DNA from: Leptolyngbya ohadii IS1
GTDB taxonomy: Bacteria; Cyanobacteriota; Cyanobacteriia; Elainellales; Elainellaceae
Length of the DNA stretch: 64,000 bases
Reading direction: 5' to 3'
Assembly (NCBI RefSeq): GCF_002215035.1
Contig: NZ_NKFP01000006.1
Span: forward strand, 3,811,080 to 3,875,079
Part shown: one piece after another, positions 29,175-38,656 of the stretch
How the letters are laid out: each line of letters starts with the position of its first letter
Position numbering within the stretch: the first letter of the stretch is position 1
Notes under the pieces: model-generated
What the model was told of the DNA's origin: nothing
The model's database searches: none
Seen by the model: only the letters and a program-made list of their open reading frames with translations
Translations under genes and position numbers: made by a program

Positions 29175-29263
29175 CAACAGCAATTTAATCAGCAGCCATT
29201 CTTGAGGGTTGAGCATCTTGCCTGCCAGTAACGCCTTTCCCCCAAATTTCGCTTCCTCTAAAC

Positions 29264-30301
29264 TCAAGGCGCAGGATTCGGATAGCGCAAATGAACAGAC
29301 TCAATCTCTGCCAGCACTTCCTCTGACAGGCGAACCTCTAAATTGCTGAAATTCTCCTTGAGCTGATCGATCGACGTTGCTCCCACGATCGCACTGCTGA
29401 CAAACCAGCGGCTTCTGACAAACGCGATCGCCATTTGCGCCGGAGTCATTCCATGCTGTTTGGCAATCTCGACGTAGGCAGCAACAGCATCCGGGACGTT
29501 GGGTTTCAGATATCGCTGCCCAAATCCAGGGAACTGCAAGAGCCGCGCCTGCTCTGGTGGGTGGTGCAAATATTTTCCTGTTAAGCAGCCAAAGGCGAGC
29601 GGACTGTATGCCAGCAAGCTCACCTTCTCCCGGTAGCAAGCTTCTGCCCATGTCCAGTCAAACACGCGATTCAGCAGATTGTAGGCGTTCTGGACAGAAA
29701 CGATTTTAGGCAGTCCGAGCTGCTCCGCCACCTGACAAAATTTCGTGATGCCCCAGGGGGTTTCATTACTCAAGCCCAGATAGCGGATTTTTCCCGCCTG
29801 GATCATTTCTGCAAAACCGATTAATTGCTCAGCGATCGTCTCAGTCTCTCGATCTTTTGCAGGATCGAATTGGGTTTGCCCAAACAGCGGCACATAGCGA
29901 TCAGACCAGTGGATCTGATACAGGTCAATATAATCGGTTTGCAGTCGGCTGAGGCTGGCATCTACGGCTTGCCGAATATTGGCACGATTAATTGCCTTGG
30001 CACCGTCCCGAATCCATTTCATGCCGCGCCCCGGACCTGCAATTTTGGTTGCAATAATGAATCGATCGCGCTGCTGGTGCCTCAGCCACTCCCCAACGTA
30101 AGACTCTGTAAATCCGTAGGTTTCTGCCTGCGCCGGGACGGGATACATCTCCGCCGTATCAATAAAGTTCACTCCCTGGGCGATCGCATAGTCAAGCTGC
30201 TGGTGCGCCTCCTCGATCGTATTTTGTCGCCCAAAGGTCATGGTGCCCAGGCAGATTTCCGAGACACGCAAATCGCTCTCACCAAGGGAGTTGTATTTCA
30301 T
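29264..30301 (-). CDS. Aldo/keto reductase (Tas-like)
   Basis: NADPH-dependent oxidoreductase with a TIM-barrel fold, 345 residues. Conserved pieces are GTMTFGRQNT at the N-terminus, the catalytic Asp-Tyr pair region (FIDTAEMYPVP), the Lys region (IIATKIAGPG), the YIDLYQIHW motif and the NADPH-binding VGATSIDQLKEN near the end. The length and the EEAHQQLDYAIAQGVN segment are like Tas/aldo-keto reductase 11-12 members. Physiological substrates are unknown. The ATG at 30301 removes an unsupported 11-residue lead. It is convergent with bioD and 69 bases downstream of the mmsA-like gene on the same strand. Confidence 0.87.
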   Translation of the reverse strand: MKYNSLGESDLRVSEICLGTMTFGRQNTIEEAHQQLDYAIAQGVNFIDTAEMYPVPAQAETYGFTESYVGEWLRHQQRDRFIIATKIAGPGRGMKWIRDGAKAINRANIRQAVDASLSRLQTDYIDLYQIHWSDRYVPLFGQTQFDPAKDRETETIAEQLIGFAEMIQAGKIRYLGLSNETPWGITKFCQVAEQLGLPKIVSVQNAYNLLNRVFDWTWAEACYREKVSLLAYSPLAFGCLTGKYLHHPPEQARLLQFPGFGQRYLKPNVPDAVAAYVEIAKQHGMTPAQMAIAFVRSRWFVSSAIVGATSIDQLKENFSNLEVRLSEEVLAEIESVHLRYPNPAP

Positions 30302-30370
30302 TAGTCCGTTGAGATCGAATGTCACCAAGTTCAAATATTACCCATCCATAAAGTTCCCGATTAGAATCCA

Positions 30371-31861
30371 TTAGAACTGCCGCGACCAATCTTTAAACCA
30401 GCGTTCAACCACAACCTTGGTTTGGGTAAAAAACTCGATGGCGTGCTGTCCCTGTCCGTGCAAGTCGCCAAAGAAGCTCTCCTTCCAGCCGCTAAACGGG
30501 AAAAAAGCCATGGGAGCCGCCACGCCAATATTAATTCCAATGTTGCCTGCCTCCGCCTCGTAGCGGAACTTTCGGGCAGCCGCGCCGCTATTGGTAAACA
30601 GACAAGCCATATTGCCATACTGTCCGCGATTCACCAGCTGAATGGCATCGTCGATCGTTTCCACATGAATTAGACTCAGTACCGGACCAAAGATCTCAGT
30701 TTTGGCGATCGTGCTGTTAGGGTTTACATCCTGCAAAATTGTGGGACGTACAAAGTTCCCCTGCTCGTATCCGCTAATCTGAGGCGATCGACCGTCAATC
30801 ACCATCTTCGCGCCTTCTGCCTCACCCTGTCCGATTAGCTGCTCGATCCGCTGCCGACTTTCCGTACTGATCACCGGACCCATTTGCACCCCTTTGTCCA
30901 GCCCGTTGCCAACAATTCGTGATTCTGCCGCCGCTGCGATCGATTCTGTGTAGGTTCGGCGGGCTTCCCCGATCGTAATAGCGATCGACGCTGCCAAACA
31001 CCGCTGCCCGGCACAGCCAAAGGCACTATCCGCCGTAATTCGGGTAGTCATGTCCATATCCGCATCCGGCAGCACAATAATCGGATTCTTCGCACCGCCC
31101 TGACACTGTACCCGCTTCCCGTTTGCTGTCGCCCGACTGTAGACATACCTTGCCACGCCGCTCGACCCGACAAAGCTAATTGCCCGAATCAGCGGATGAT
31201 CCAGAATTGCGTCTACCGCTTCCTTCGCCCCGTTCACCAGATTCACCACGCCGGGCGGCAGTCCAAGCTGATCGATTAAAAAGAAAACCTTCTGCATCGT
31301 CAGCGGCACTTTTTCCGAGGGCTTCACAATATAGGTATTGCCACAGGCGATCGCATAGGGCAAAAACCAAAAGGGAATCATTCCCGGAAAGTTAAACGGC
31401 GCAATCACCGCCGCCACGCCCAACGGTTGCCGAAACATAAACTCATCGATACCGGACGCAATATCCTCAAAGTTCGTCCCCTGCATCATCATTGGAATGC
31501 CACAAGCTGTCTCCACATTTTCGATCGCCCGCCGCAGTTCCCCCCGCGATTCGTCCAGGGTTTTGCCGCATTCGATCGTGATCGTGCGTGACAGTTCCTC
31601 GAACTGCTCCTCCATCAAATTCTTCAGCTTAAACAAATACTGAATTCGCTGAGGAGCCGGAGTCCGCCGCCAGGACTGAAACGCTTCCTGAGCCACCTGT
31701 GCCGCCCGATCGACTTCGCTTGCCGGAGACAGCGGCACCTTTGCCAGACGATCGCCCGTTGCCGGGTTCACAACATGGACAAACTCAGTGGCAGCAGAGT
31801 CGCACCACTGACCGTTAATGTAATTCGGCAAAATGGGCAGTTCAGTTATAAGTTCAGACAT
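30371..31861 (-). CDS. mmsA: CoA-acylating methylmalonate-semialdehyde dehydrogenase
   Basis: NAD- and CoA-dependent aldehyde dehydrogenase of 496 residues, of the MmsA type that converts (methyl)malonate semialdehyde to propionyl- or acetyl-CoA in valine, beta-alanine or inositol breakdown. The catalytic Cys lies in [12 protein letters not shown]. The NAD-binding region [20 protein letters not shown] and [13 protein letters not shown] fit, and the general-base Glu of hydrolytic ALDHs is replaced by QGGAKNP, typical of the CoA-acylating class. The C-terminal [15 protein letters not shown] motif is strongly MmsA-like. The substrate in a photoautotroph is inferred only from family. The aldo/keto reductase follows on the same strand. 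Confidence 0.88.
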   Translation of the reverse strand: MSELITELPILPNYINGQWCDSAATEFVHVVNPATGDRLAKVPLSPASEVDRAAQVAQEAFQSWRRTPAPQRIQYLFKLKNLMEEQFEELSRTITIECGKTLDESRGELRRAIENVETACGIPMMMQGTNFEDIASGIDEFMFRQPLGVAAVIAPFNFPGMIPFWFLPYAIACGNTYIVKPSEKVPLTMQKVFFLIDQLGLPPGVVNLVNGAKEAVDAILDHPLIRAISFVGSSGVARYVYSRATANGKRVQCQGGAKNPIIVLPDADMDMTTRITADSAFGCAGQRCLAASIAITIGEARRTYTESIAAAAESRIVGNGLDKGVQMGPVISTESRQRIEQLIGQGEAEGAKMVIDGRSPQISGYEQGNFVRPTILQDVNPNSTIAKTEIFGPVLSLIHVETIDDAIQLVNRGQYGNMACLFTNSGAAARKFRYEAEAGNIGINIGVAAPMAFFPFSGWKESFFGDLHGQGQHAIEFFTQTKVVVERWFKDWSRQF

Positions 31862-31992
31862 GGGGCGATCGCAGAGTAAGAATCAATTTGCACTTACAAA
31901 TATCAGTCTATCCTCCTGTATCCTGTACCCGATGTCCGACTTCGCACAATCCATATCCCTGTGGGCAATTCCGGCAATAAAAAACTGGCAAT

Positions 31993-32020
31993 AAAAAAGC
32001 CCCTGCATTTGCAGGAGCCT
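31993..32020 (-). terminator. Rho-independent terminator after psbC
   Basis: On the minus strand GCTCCTGCA pairs with TGCAGGGGC across a two-base loop and is followed by six T residues, 38 bases after the psbC stop. Confidence 0.9.
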
Positions 32021-32057
32021 ATGTATTCACAAGGAGACTAAAAGGTTAGTCGGAAGA

Positions 32058-33443
32058 TTAGTCGATATCGGGCATTGCCAATACCGGCTCGTTCTCGCGA
32101 TCGATTCCCTTCTCGAAGCCAGCCGCAGCAGCACGAGCGCGACCCGCGTGCCACAGGTGACCGACCAGAAAGAAGAACGCCAGCACGAAGTGAGAGGTAG
32201 CCAGCCAAGCGCGAGGCGACACAAAGTTCACGGAGTTGATTTCCGTTGCCACACCGCCCACAGAGTTCAGCGAACCCAGAGGAGCGTGAGTCATGTACTC
32301 AGCAGCACGACGAGCTTGCCAGGGCTGAATGTCGTTCTTGATCTTGTCCAGATCCAGACCGTTCGGTCCACGCAGCGGCTCCAGCCACGGACCCTGGAAG
32401 TCCCAGAAACGCATGGTTTCACCACCGAAGATGATCTCACCTGTGGGGGAGCGCATCAGGTACTTACCCAGACCGGTCGGACCTTGAGCAGAACCCACGT
32501 TTGCACCCAGTCGCTGGTCACGAATCAGGAAGGTCAGAGCCTGAGCCTGAGAAGCTTCGGGACCCGTCGGACCAAAGAACTCACTGGGGTATGCGGTGTT
32601 GTTGTACCACACCATACAGGAGGCGATGAAGCCCATCAGGGACAGCGCACCGAGGCTGTAGGAGAGGTATGCTTCACCCGACCAGATGAAGGCACGGCGC
32701 ACCCAGCCAAAGGGCTTGGTCAGAATGTGCCAGATACCGCCGGCGATGCAGATAAAGCCAACCCAGATGTGACCGCCAATGATGTCCTCCATGTTGTTGA
32801 CGCTGACGATCCAGCCGTCACCACCAAAGGGAGACTTGAGCAGGTAGCCAAAGATCACCGCAGGATTCAGGGTCGGGTTCGTGATGACGCGCACGTCACC
32901 GCCGCCCGGTGCCCAGGTGTCATACACACCGCCGAAGAACATTGCCTTCAGCACCAGCAGGAATGCACCGCAACCCAGCAGGATCAGGTGAATCCCGATG
33001 ATGGTGGTCATCTTGTTCTTGTCTTTCCAGTCATAGCCAAAGAAAGACGAATACTCTTCCAGGGTTTCAGGACCGCGAACGGCGTGATAGATACCGCCCA
33101 GACCCAGAACCGCAGAGGAAATCAGGTGAAGCACACCCACCACGAAGTAGGGGAAAGTATTGATCACTTCACCACCGGGACCAACACCCCAACCCAGGGT
33201 TGCCAGGTGAGGCAGCAGGATCAAGCCCTGCTCGTACATCGGCTTCTCAGGGACAAAGTGAGCGACCTCAAACAGGGTCATTGCACCTGCCCAGAATACA
33301 ATCAGACCCGCGTGGGCAACGTGTGCGCCCAGCAGTTTACCGGAAAGGTTGATCAAGCGAGCATTACCAGACCACCAGGCAAATCCAGTCGATTCCTGGT
33401 CGCGTCCGCTCAGCAGGATTGAATTATTAGAGAGCGTTACCAC
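32058..33443 (-). CDS. psbC: Photosystem II core antenna CP43
   Basis: Chlorophyll-binding inner antenna of photosystem II, 461 residues with six membrane spans. It starts at a GTG codon ([11 protein letters not shown]) inside the end of psbD, giving a 17-base overlap. This start is the classic arrangement in cyanobacteria and chloroplasts, and any upstream start would include psbD sequence. The large lumenal loop contains [20 protein letters not shown], whose Glu and Arg supply ligands to the oxygen-evolving cluster. The C-terminal [20 protein letters not shown] is canonical. It is translationally coupled to psbD and followed by a strong terminator. Confidence 0.98.
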   Translation of the reverse strand: MVTLSNNSILLSGRDQESTGFAWWSGNARLINLSGKLLGAHVAHAGLIVFWAGAMTLFEVAHFVPEKPMYEQGLILLPHLATLGWGVGPGGEVINTFPYFVVGVLHLISSAVLGLGGIYHAVRGPETLEEYSSFFGYDWKDKNKMTTIIGIHLILLGCGAFLLVLKAMFFGGVYDTWAPGGGDVRVITNPTLNPAVIFGYLLKSPFGGDGWIVSVNNMEDIIGGHIWVGFICIAGGIWHILTKPFGWVRRAFIWSGEAYLSYSLGALSLMGFIASCMVWYNNTAYPSEFFGPTGPEASQAQALTFLIRDQRLGANVGSAQGPTGLGKYLMRSPTGEIIFGGETMRFWDFQGPWLEPLRGPNGLDLDKIKNDIQPWQARRAAEYMTHAPLGSLNSVGGVATEINSVNFVSPRAWLATSHFVLAFFFLVGHLWHAGRARAAAAGFEKGIDRENEPVLAMPDID

Positions 33444-34485
33444 GGGGCAGTACCTCTTCGGGGAATGTAAATTGTTCGTGAGGCTGATCCTGAGGAGCCA
33501 TCCAAGCACGGATACCCTCGTTCAGCAGAATGTTCTTCGTGTAGAACGTCTCAAATTCGGGGTCTTCTGCTGCCCGAATCTCCTGCGATACGAAGTCGTA
33601 CGCCCGCAGGTTCAGCGCCAGTCCTACCACGCCAACCGCACTCATCCACAAGCCCGTCACCGGCACAAACAGCATGAAGAAGTGCAGCCACCGCTTGTTA
33701 GAGAAGGCAATCCCGAAAATCTGAGACCAGAATCGGTTTGCCGTCACCATCGAGTAGGTCTCTTCAGACTGCGTCGGGTTGAACGCGCGGAACGTGTTGG
33801 AACCATCGCCATCTTCAAACAGCGTGTTCTCCACCGTCGCACCGTGAATCGCGCACAGCAGAGCACCACCCAGGATGCCCGCCACGCCCATCATGTGGAA
33901 CGGGTTCAACGTCCAGTTGTGGAACCCCTGGAAGAACAGCAAGAAGCGGAAGATTGCTGCTACGCCAAACGAAGGCGCAAAAAACCACGAAGACTGTCCC
34001 AAGGGGTACATCAGGAATACGCTGACGAACACCGCGATCGGACCACTGAAAGCGAGAGCGTTGTAGGGACGGATGCCGACCAGACGGGCAATCTCGAACT
34101 GACGCAGCATGAAGCCGATCAGACCGAAGGCACCGTGCAGGGCAACGAACGCCCACAGACCGCCCAGCTGACACCAGCGGGCGAAGTCCCACTGTGCCTC
34201 AGGTCCCCACAGAAACAGCAGGGAGTGACCGAGGGAGTTGGGGGGAGTGGAGACGGCAACAGTAAGGAAGTTGCAGCCTTCGAGATAAGAAGAAGCGATA
34301 CCGTGGGTGTACCAGGAGGTCACAAAGGTCGTACCAGTCAGCCAGCCGCCGAGTGCCATGAAGGCACAGGGGAACAGCAGCAGTCCCGACCAGCCGATGA
34401 AAACGAATCTGTCGCGCTTGAGCCAGTCATCAAGGACGTCGAACCATCCTCGCTGGGCTTGTGCACGCCCCATTGCTATGGTCAT
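33427..34485 (-). CDS. psbD: Photosystem II reaction centre protein D2
   Basis: D2 subunit of the photosystem II reaction centre, 352 residues with five transmembrane helices. It binds P680 chlorophyll, pheophytin and [31 protein letters not shown], the iron/QA region [17 protein letters not shown] and the C-terminal [10 protein letters not shown] are canonical. The AGAGGATAT ribosome-binding region is a few bases before the ATG. It is the promoter-proximal gene of psbDC. The family often has two genome copies of psbD (one with psbC, one alone); this is the psbC-linked copy. Confidence 0.98.
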   Translation of the reverse strand: MTIAMGRAQAQRGWFDVLDDWLKRDRFVFIGWSGLLLFPCAFMALGGWLTGTTFVTSWYTHGIASSYLEGCNFLTVAVSTPPNSLGHSLLFLWGPEAQWDFARWCQLGGLWAFVALHGAFGLIGFMLRQFEIARLVGIRPYNALAFSGPIAVFVSVFLMYPLGQSSWFFAPSFGVAAIFRFLLFFQGFHNWTLNPFHMMGVAGILGGALLCAIHGATVENTLFEDGDGSNTFRAFNPTQSEETYSMVTANRFWSQIFGIAFSNKRWLHFFMLFVPVTGLWMSAVGVVGLALNLRAYDFVSQEIRAAEDPEFETFYTKNILLNEGIRAWMAPQDQPHEQFTFPEEVLPRGNAL

Positions 34486-34877
34486 TTCATATCCTCTTAA
34501 TATGAGATCAGATCCATTCGATCGCTAAACCAGCTTACCTGGATTCAGGATGCCGGACGATCGTGGAAACGATGAACATGAGTCGCGGATACTTAGAAAC
34601 GCAGATGTGAGAAACAAATGCTCCTCCGTATCGCTGTCTCTCCTGCTAAGCATTACTGCCTAGGCATTCTGAGACCGGACTTAATGTTTCTATATGATAG
34701 GGAGATATCAAAAATTTTACAATCTGATACGTGATCGTCTCAGAAAGTCTCCCTGCTCTCATGAACGGTTTAAGCGTTCACTGATCAGATTCTACAGGCA
34801 ACTGATCCCGCGATCGCTCAATCTCCCCGATCAGTCTGCCTTTGATACCGTTCTTTACCTCTGGATAAAATAAGCTC
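34486..34877. promoter_or_regulatory. Divergent psbD / ycf4 promoter region
   Basis: A spacer of 392 bases between the divergent psbDC and ycf4 genes. It is AT-rich toward 34690-34740 and must contain both promoters and the psbD leader. I see no gene and no clear operator. Confidence 0.5.
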
Positions 34878-35450
34878 ATGGCTGCAACAACCGCATCCAA
34901 AAATGAGAACAACTTGATTCTTCGCCAATCGGTTCTCGGCGCACGCCGCTTTAGCAACTATTTCTGGGCGGCAGTCTGCACGATGGGCGGAGCAGGGTTT
35001 TTGCTCTCAAGTCTGTCTAGCTACACAAAAATTAATCTGCTTCCTTTCTCTGACCCGACCCAGCTTGTCTTTATTCCCCAGGGAATCGCGATGGGCTTCT
35101 ACGGAGTTGCTGCCCTGCTGCTGTCTACCTATCTGTGGCTCATCGTTTATTGGGATGTGGGCGGCGGATATAACGAATTCGATCGCCAGACGGGGAAAGC
35201 AACGATATTTCGATCGGGCTTTCCGGGAAAGAATCGCCGGATTGAGCTGACCTACCCACTGGAAGATATCCAGGCAATCCGGGTGGAAATTCGGGAAGGC
35301 ATCAGTCCCAAGCGTGCCCTTTACCTGCGAATTAAGGGCAAAGGCGATCTGCCGCTGACCCGCGTTGGACAACCCCTGTCGCTGACAGAATTGGAAAACC
35401 AGGGCGCGGAACTGGCTCGTTTCCTCGTTGTACCCCTGGAAGGTCTCTAG
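34878..35450 (+). CDS. ycf4: Photosystem I assembly factor Ycf4
   Basis: Thylakoid membrane protein of 190 residues that helps assemble photosystem I. Two adjacent hydrophobic helices lie near residues 27-50 and 68-95 (NYFWAAVCTMGGAGFLLSSL; GIAMGFYGVAALLLSTYLWL). They are followed by the conserved soluble part with YNEFDRQTG, FRSGFPGKNRRIEL and LEDIQAIRVEIREGISPKR. Length and motifs match cyanobacterial Ycf4. It is divergently transcribed from psbD and is followed 45 bases on by a cyclophilin gene. Confidence 0.96.
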   Translation: MAATTASKNENNLILRQSVLGARRFSNYFWAAVCTMGGAGFLLSSLSSYTKINLLPFSDPTQLVFIPQGIAMGFYGVAALLLSTYLWLIVYWDVGGGYNEFDRQTGKATIFRSGFPGKNRRIELTYPLEDIQAIRVEIREGISPKRALYLRIKGKGDLPLTRVGQPLSLTELENQGAELARFLVVPLEGL

Positions 35451-35495
35451 GGCGGATAATGGCTGAGGACTACCCAGAGAATCAAATTTGTAATC

Positions 35496-36269
35496 ATGGA
35501 AATTCGATTTCGTCGCTGGTTTACTGCCTGCCTACTGGTCAGTTTTATGCTGCTGTCAAGCTGTGCAGGGCAGAATCAGACCCAGGAGAACACGTCGAGT
35601 GCTAGCCCGACGCCCGCGGAAACCGTCACACCTGCCCCAACTGCTACAAATTCCCTGAGTCCCCAATTCAGTAAGCTGCCTCGGCTTAACGGTGAGGCAA
35701 CGGTGGAGATGGTGGTGAAAGGCTCGCCTATTACAATTCGCATTGATGGGGCAAATGCGCCCATTACCGCTGGCAATTTTGTGGATCTGGTGAATCGCCA
35801 GGTGTACGACGGCACGGCATTCCATCGAGTAGTACGGGAGCCTCAACCCTTTGTGGTGCAGGGCGGCGATCCTCAAAGTAAAGACCCAGCATTTCCTGTG
35901 AATCGGTTGGGCACAGGGGGGTACATTGACCCTGCTACAAATCAAGAGCGGGCAATTCCCCTTGAGATTAAGCCAGCAGGAGCCGATCAGCCCGTTTACA
36001 GCAAGACCTTTGAGACCGCTGGGATAACAGCAAAGCCTGCCCTAGCTCATACGCGAGGTGCGGTAGCGATGGCACGTTCTGCATTACCCGATTCGGCTTC
36101 GGCTCAGTTTTATGTTGCGCTGGACGACCTGACGTTTCTAGACGGCAATTATGCCGTTTTTGGTTACGTAACGAGCGGTATGGAAGTTGTCGATCAGATT
36201 CAGCAGGGCGATCGGATTACCTCAGCCAAAGTAACCGCTGGGTTAGAGAATTTGCAGGCTGCAAACTAG
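35496..36269 (+). CDS. Cyclophilin-type peptidyl-prolyl isomerase lipoprotein
   Basis: Predicted exported prolyl isomerase of 257 residues. A basic N-terminus and hydrophobic stretch end in the lipobox LLSSC (Cys about residue 24), pointing to a lipid-anchored protein, followed by a Thr/Ala/Pro-rich linker. The cyclophilin domain starts near residue 60 with GSPITIRIDGANAPITAGNF, then AFHRVVREPQPFVVQGGDP and the C-terminal YAVFGYVTSGMEVVDQIQQGD. Its location in the thylakoid lumen or periplasm is inferred. The gene sits 45 bases downstream of ycf4 and has its own terminator. Confidence 0.9.
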   Translation: MEIRFRRWFTACLLVSFMLLSSCAGQNQTQENTSSASPTPAETVTPAPTATNSLSPQFSKLPRLNGEATVEMVVKGSPITIRIDGANAPITAGNFVDLVNRQVYDGTAFHRVVREPQPFVVQGGDPQSKDPAFPVNRLGTGGYIDPATNQERAIPLEIKPAGADQPVYSKTFETAGITAKPALAHTRGAVAMARSALPDSASAQFYVALDDLTFLDGNYAVFGYVTSGMEVVDQIQQGDRITSAKVTAGLENLQAAN

Positions 36270-36310
36270 TCTGTTTAAATCGTTGACGCACACATCACCA
36301 TAAATCAATA

Positions 36311-36340
36311 GAACTCTCTGGATACGCCAGGGAGTTTTTT
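36311..36340 (+). terminator. Rho-independent terminator after the cyclophilin gene
   Basis: AACTCTCTGG and CCAGGGAGTT form a near-perfect stem around a short loop, followed by six T residues, 41 bases beyond the cyclophilin stop. Confidence 0.9.
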
Positions 36341-36601
36341 ATGACAAGTTTTAGACCGCACTGTAAAAAAGGACAGTAGATTAAGATAATCTGAATTTCA
36401 TGATTCGGTCAAAAGCAGGATGCTAGCAGCGATCGCGTCTGCTTGAGCAAATACAGGCAAAAGCTTCTTGCCTGGAGGAGTGTTAGAGAAATTTTAAGCC
36501 GATAGTCAGGCAAGGTTTAGCTCATTCACTTTGAACGTTTGCCTTTGCTTATAGGACTTTTTCGATACCGTAATCAGCCTATGGGTTTTCCGAGGCGAAC
36601 C

Positions 36602-36620
36602 CTTAAGCTAGTATTAAGGA
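36602..36620. promoter_or_regulatory. Palindrome CCTTAA-N7-TTAAGG upstream of ndhF3
   Basis: A perfect inverted repeat with 6-base arms and a 7-base spacer, containing a T-N11-A core as in LysR-type binding sites. It is 116 bases before the ndhF3 ATG. In cyanobacteria this operon is controlled by the LysR-type regulator NdhR/CcmR, but assigning the site to that protein is inference. Confidence 0.4.
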
Positions 36621-36642
36621 TAGATTTTTTCTGATAGCACGA

Positions 36643-36663
36643 ATAGCTTCCATAAAGCTATTT
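36643..36663. promoter_or_regulatory. Palindrome AATAGCTT-N5-AAGCTATT upstream of ndhF3
   Basis: A perfect inverted repeat with 8-base arms and a 5-base spacer, again with T-N11-A, 73 bases before the ndhF3 start and 22 bases after the first palindrome. The spacing, about two helical turns centre to centre times two, suits a tetrameric LysR-type regulator. A leader-RNA hairpin is an alternative reading. Confidence 0.4.
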
Positions 36664-36736
36664 CTATTAGCCAGATTAATTCTGGGTATAGCTGTGACGG
36701 ATGAGTTAACCCTAGCGTGCCTACAGGACGGTACTG

Positions 36737-38596
36737 ATGACCCAGTTTCTTGCTGAAACCGCTTGGCTTATTCCCCTGTATCCCATATTTGGGATGCTGC
36801 TTTCCATTATTTGGTTTCCGTCGATTACTCGTCGGACGGGTCCGCGACCTGCGGGCTATGTAAATGCAATCACAACCTTCCTGGCGTTCATGCATGGCGT
36901 TCTGGCTCTGCCCGTCGTTCTGCATCAGCCGCCAATTCACCTGACCTTTCCCTGGCTTGAGGTAGCGGGACTTAACTTAACAATTCCCGTAGAGATCTCT
37001 GCGCTAACCGTTGGGGCAATGGTGCTGATTACCGGACTGAATTTCCTGGCACAAATCTACGGTGTGGGTTATTTGGAGATGGACTGGGGCTGGGCAAGAT
37101 TCTACTCGATGCTTGCTCTGTTTGAAGCAGGAATGTGTGCGCTTGTCCTGTGCGACTCCCTGTTCTTCAGCTACATCATCCTGGAGATTTTGACCCTTGG
37201 CACCTATCTGCTGATTGGCTTCTGGTTTAATCAGTCTCTCGTGGTTACAGGCGCACGGGATGCCTTCCTCACCAAGCGGGTGGGCGACCTTTTCCTGCTG
37301 ATGGGCGTTCTGGCAATCTTTCCGCTCGCAGGCACCTGGAACTTTAACGAGTTAGCGGTTTGGGCACAGACAGCAAACGTTGATCCGACGATCGCAACGC
37401 TGGTCGGTTTGGCACTGCTGGCGGGTCCGATGGGTAAGTGTGCCCAGTTTCCGCTGCACCTCTGGCTAGATGAGGCAATGGAAGGTCCGTTCCCCAGCAC
37501 AATCCTGAGAAATTCGGTGGTGGTGGCAACGGGTGCTTGGATCATGATCAAGCTGGAGCCTGTCCTGGCACTATCTCCGGTCGTTCTGAATGCGGCAATT
37601 GCGATCGGTGCGGTTTCGGCGATCGGTGGGACGCTAATTGCGATCGGACAAATCGACATTAAGCGGTCTTTCTCCTATCTGGTGACTGCCTATATGGGCG
37701 TTGTGTTTATCGCGATCGGGGCACAGCAAACGGAAGCGGCTCTGCTAATTGTGTTTACGCACGCACTGGGTATGGCGGCGATCGTGGCAAGCTGTGGGTC
37801 GGTCGTTCTTAACAACATCACGCAGGATTTGACTCAGTTAGGCGGATTGTGGAAGAAGCGTCCGGTAACAGGACTTTCCTTTATCGCAGGGGCAACGGGT
37901 CTGGTTGCACTGCCGCCGCTGGGTGGGTTCTGGGCGATGCTGAAGCTAGTGGACGGTCTATGGCAGACGAGTTCCTGGCTGGTGGGTCTGGTGCTGGTGA
38001 TCAATGCGCTGGCTGCCTTTAGTCTGACCCGTACCTTTGGCTTGATCTTTGCCAACAAGGAACAGCCGATGACGGTTCGATCGCCGGAAAATCTTTGGGC
38101 GATTACGCTGCCGATGACAATTCTGGCGGGTTTTGCGATCCACGCACCTGTGATTCTGCTGTCTTTGGGTCTGCTGCCAAGCTGGGCGGAGATGAGCAAG
38201 GACGTGGCGCTGCTGCTGACCTGGTCGAGTATTTTTGGCTTGAGTATTGGCTGGGTGGTCTATATCAGCAAGTACGTGCAAAAGCCGGTTCGTCTGCCCT
38301 CGAAGGCGCTGCAAGACCTGTTCGCCTATGACTTCTACACGCCGAAACTCTACAAGTCGAGCGTGGTGGGCAGTGTGGACATTATTTCCCGCGTTACGGA
38401 CTGGTTCGATCGCTACTTCGTGGATGGATTGGTGAACCTGGTGGGTCTATCTTCTATCTTCGGCGGCGAAACCCTGAAGTACGGTAACTCCGGTCAGACG
38501 CAGTTCTATGTACTGACGATCGCCTTTGGCTTAGTTCTGCTCGCACTTTTAGCAAGCTGGTCGTTCCTATCTCAGCTAACGATCGGCATCGGGTAA
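36737..38596 (+). CDS. ndhF3: NDH-1 subunit NdhF3 (inducible CO2 uptake complex)
   Basis: Large antiporter-like membrane subunit, 619 residues, of the NDH-1MS complex that couples cyclic electron flow to high-affinity CO2 hydration. It has the proton-translocating quinone oxidoreductase core: GVGYLEMDWGWARFYSML, then KCAQFPLHLWLDEAMEGPFP and the broken-helix region with the conserved Lys in GQIDIKRSFSYLVTAYMG. The short C-terminal tail distinguishes it from respiratory NdhF1. The assignment to the F3 type rests on the gene order ndhF3-ndhD3-cupA. It follows two palindromes that are candidate operators. Confidence 0.94.
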   Translation: MTQFLAETAWLIPLYPIFGMLLSIIWFPSITRRTGPRPAGYVNAITTFLAFMHGVLALPVVLHQPPIHLTFPWLEVAGLNLTIPVEISALTVGAMVLITGLNFLAQIYGVGYLEMDWGWARFYSMLALFEAGMCALVLCDSLFFSYIILEILTLGTYLLIGFWFNQSLVVTGARDAFLTKRVGDLFLLMGVLAIFPLAGTWNFNELAVWAQTANVDPTIATLVGLALLAGPMGKCAQFPLHLWLDEAMEGPFPSTILRNSVVVATGAWIMIKLEPVLALSPVVLNAAIAIGAVSAIGGTLIAIGQIDIKRSFSYLVTAYMGVVFIAIGAQQTEAALLIVFTHALGMAAIVASCGSVVLNNITQDLTQLGGLWKKRPVTGLSFIAGATGLVALPPLGGFWAMLKLVDGLWQTSSWLVGLVLVINALAAFSLTRTFGLIFANKEQPMTVRSPENLWAITLPMTILAGFAIHAPVILLSLGLLPSWAEMSKDVALLLTWSSIFGLSIGWVVYISKYVQKPVRLPSKALQDLFAYDFYTPKLYKSSVVGSVDIISRVTDWFDRYFVDGLVNLVGLSSIFGGETLKYGNSGQTQFYVLTIAFGLVLLALLASWSFLSQLTIGIG

Positions 38597-38656
38597 TTTC
38601 TGTTTCTGACTTCTAGACCTTCTGACTTCTAGACCTCACTCTTATAACCCCTCACT

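Noticed and set aside
32148-33422. Long open frame on the plus strand opposite psbC (424 codons)
   Set aside because: It is antisense to a fully conserved psbC and its translation lacks any recognisable motif; it arises from codon bias.
33427-33443. The 17-bp psbD/psbC overlap with a GTG start as something novel
   Set aside because: This arrangement is well known and conserved in cyanobacteria and plastids.
33349-34500. Open frame on the plus strand opposite psbD (383 codons)
   Set aside because: Complementary to the psbD coding sequence with a composition typical of reverse translation of membrane helices; no own signals.
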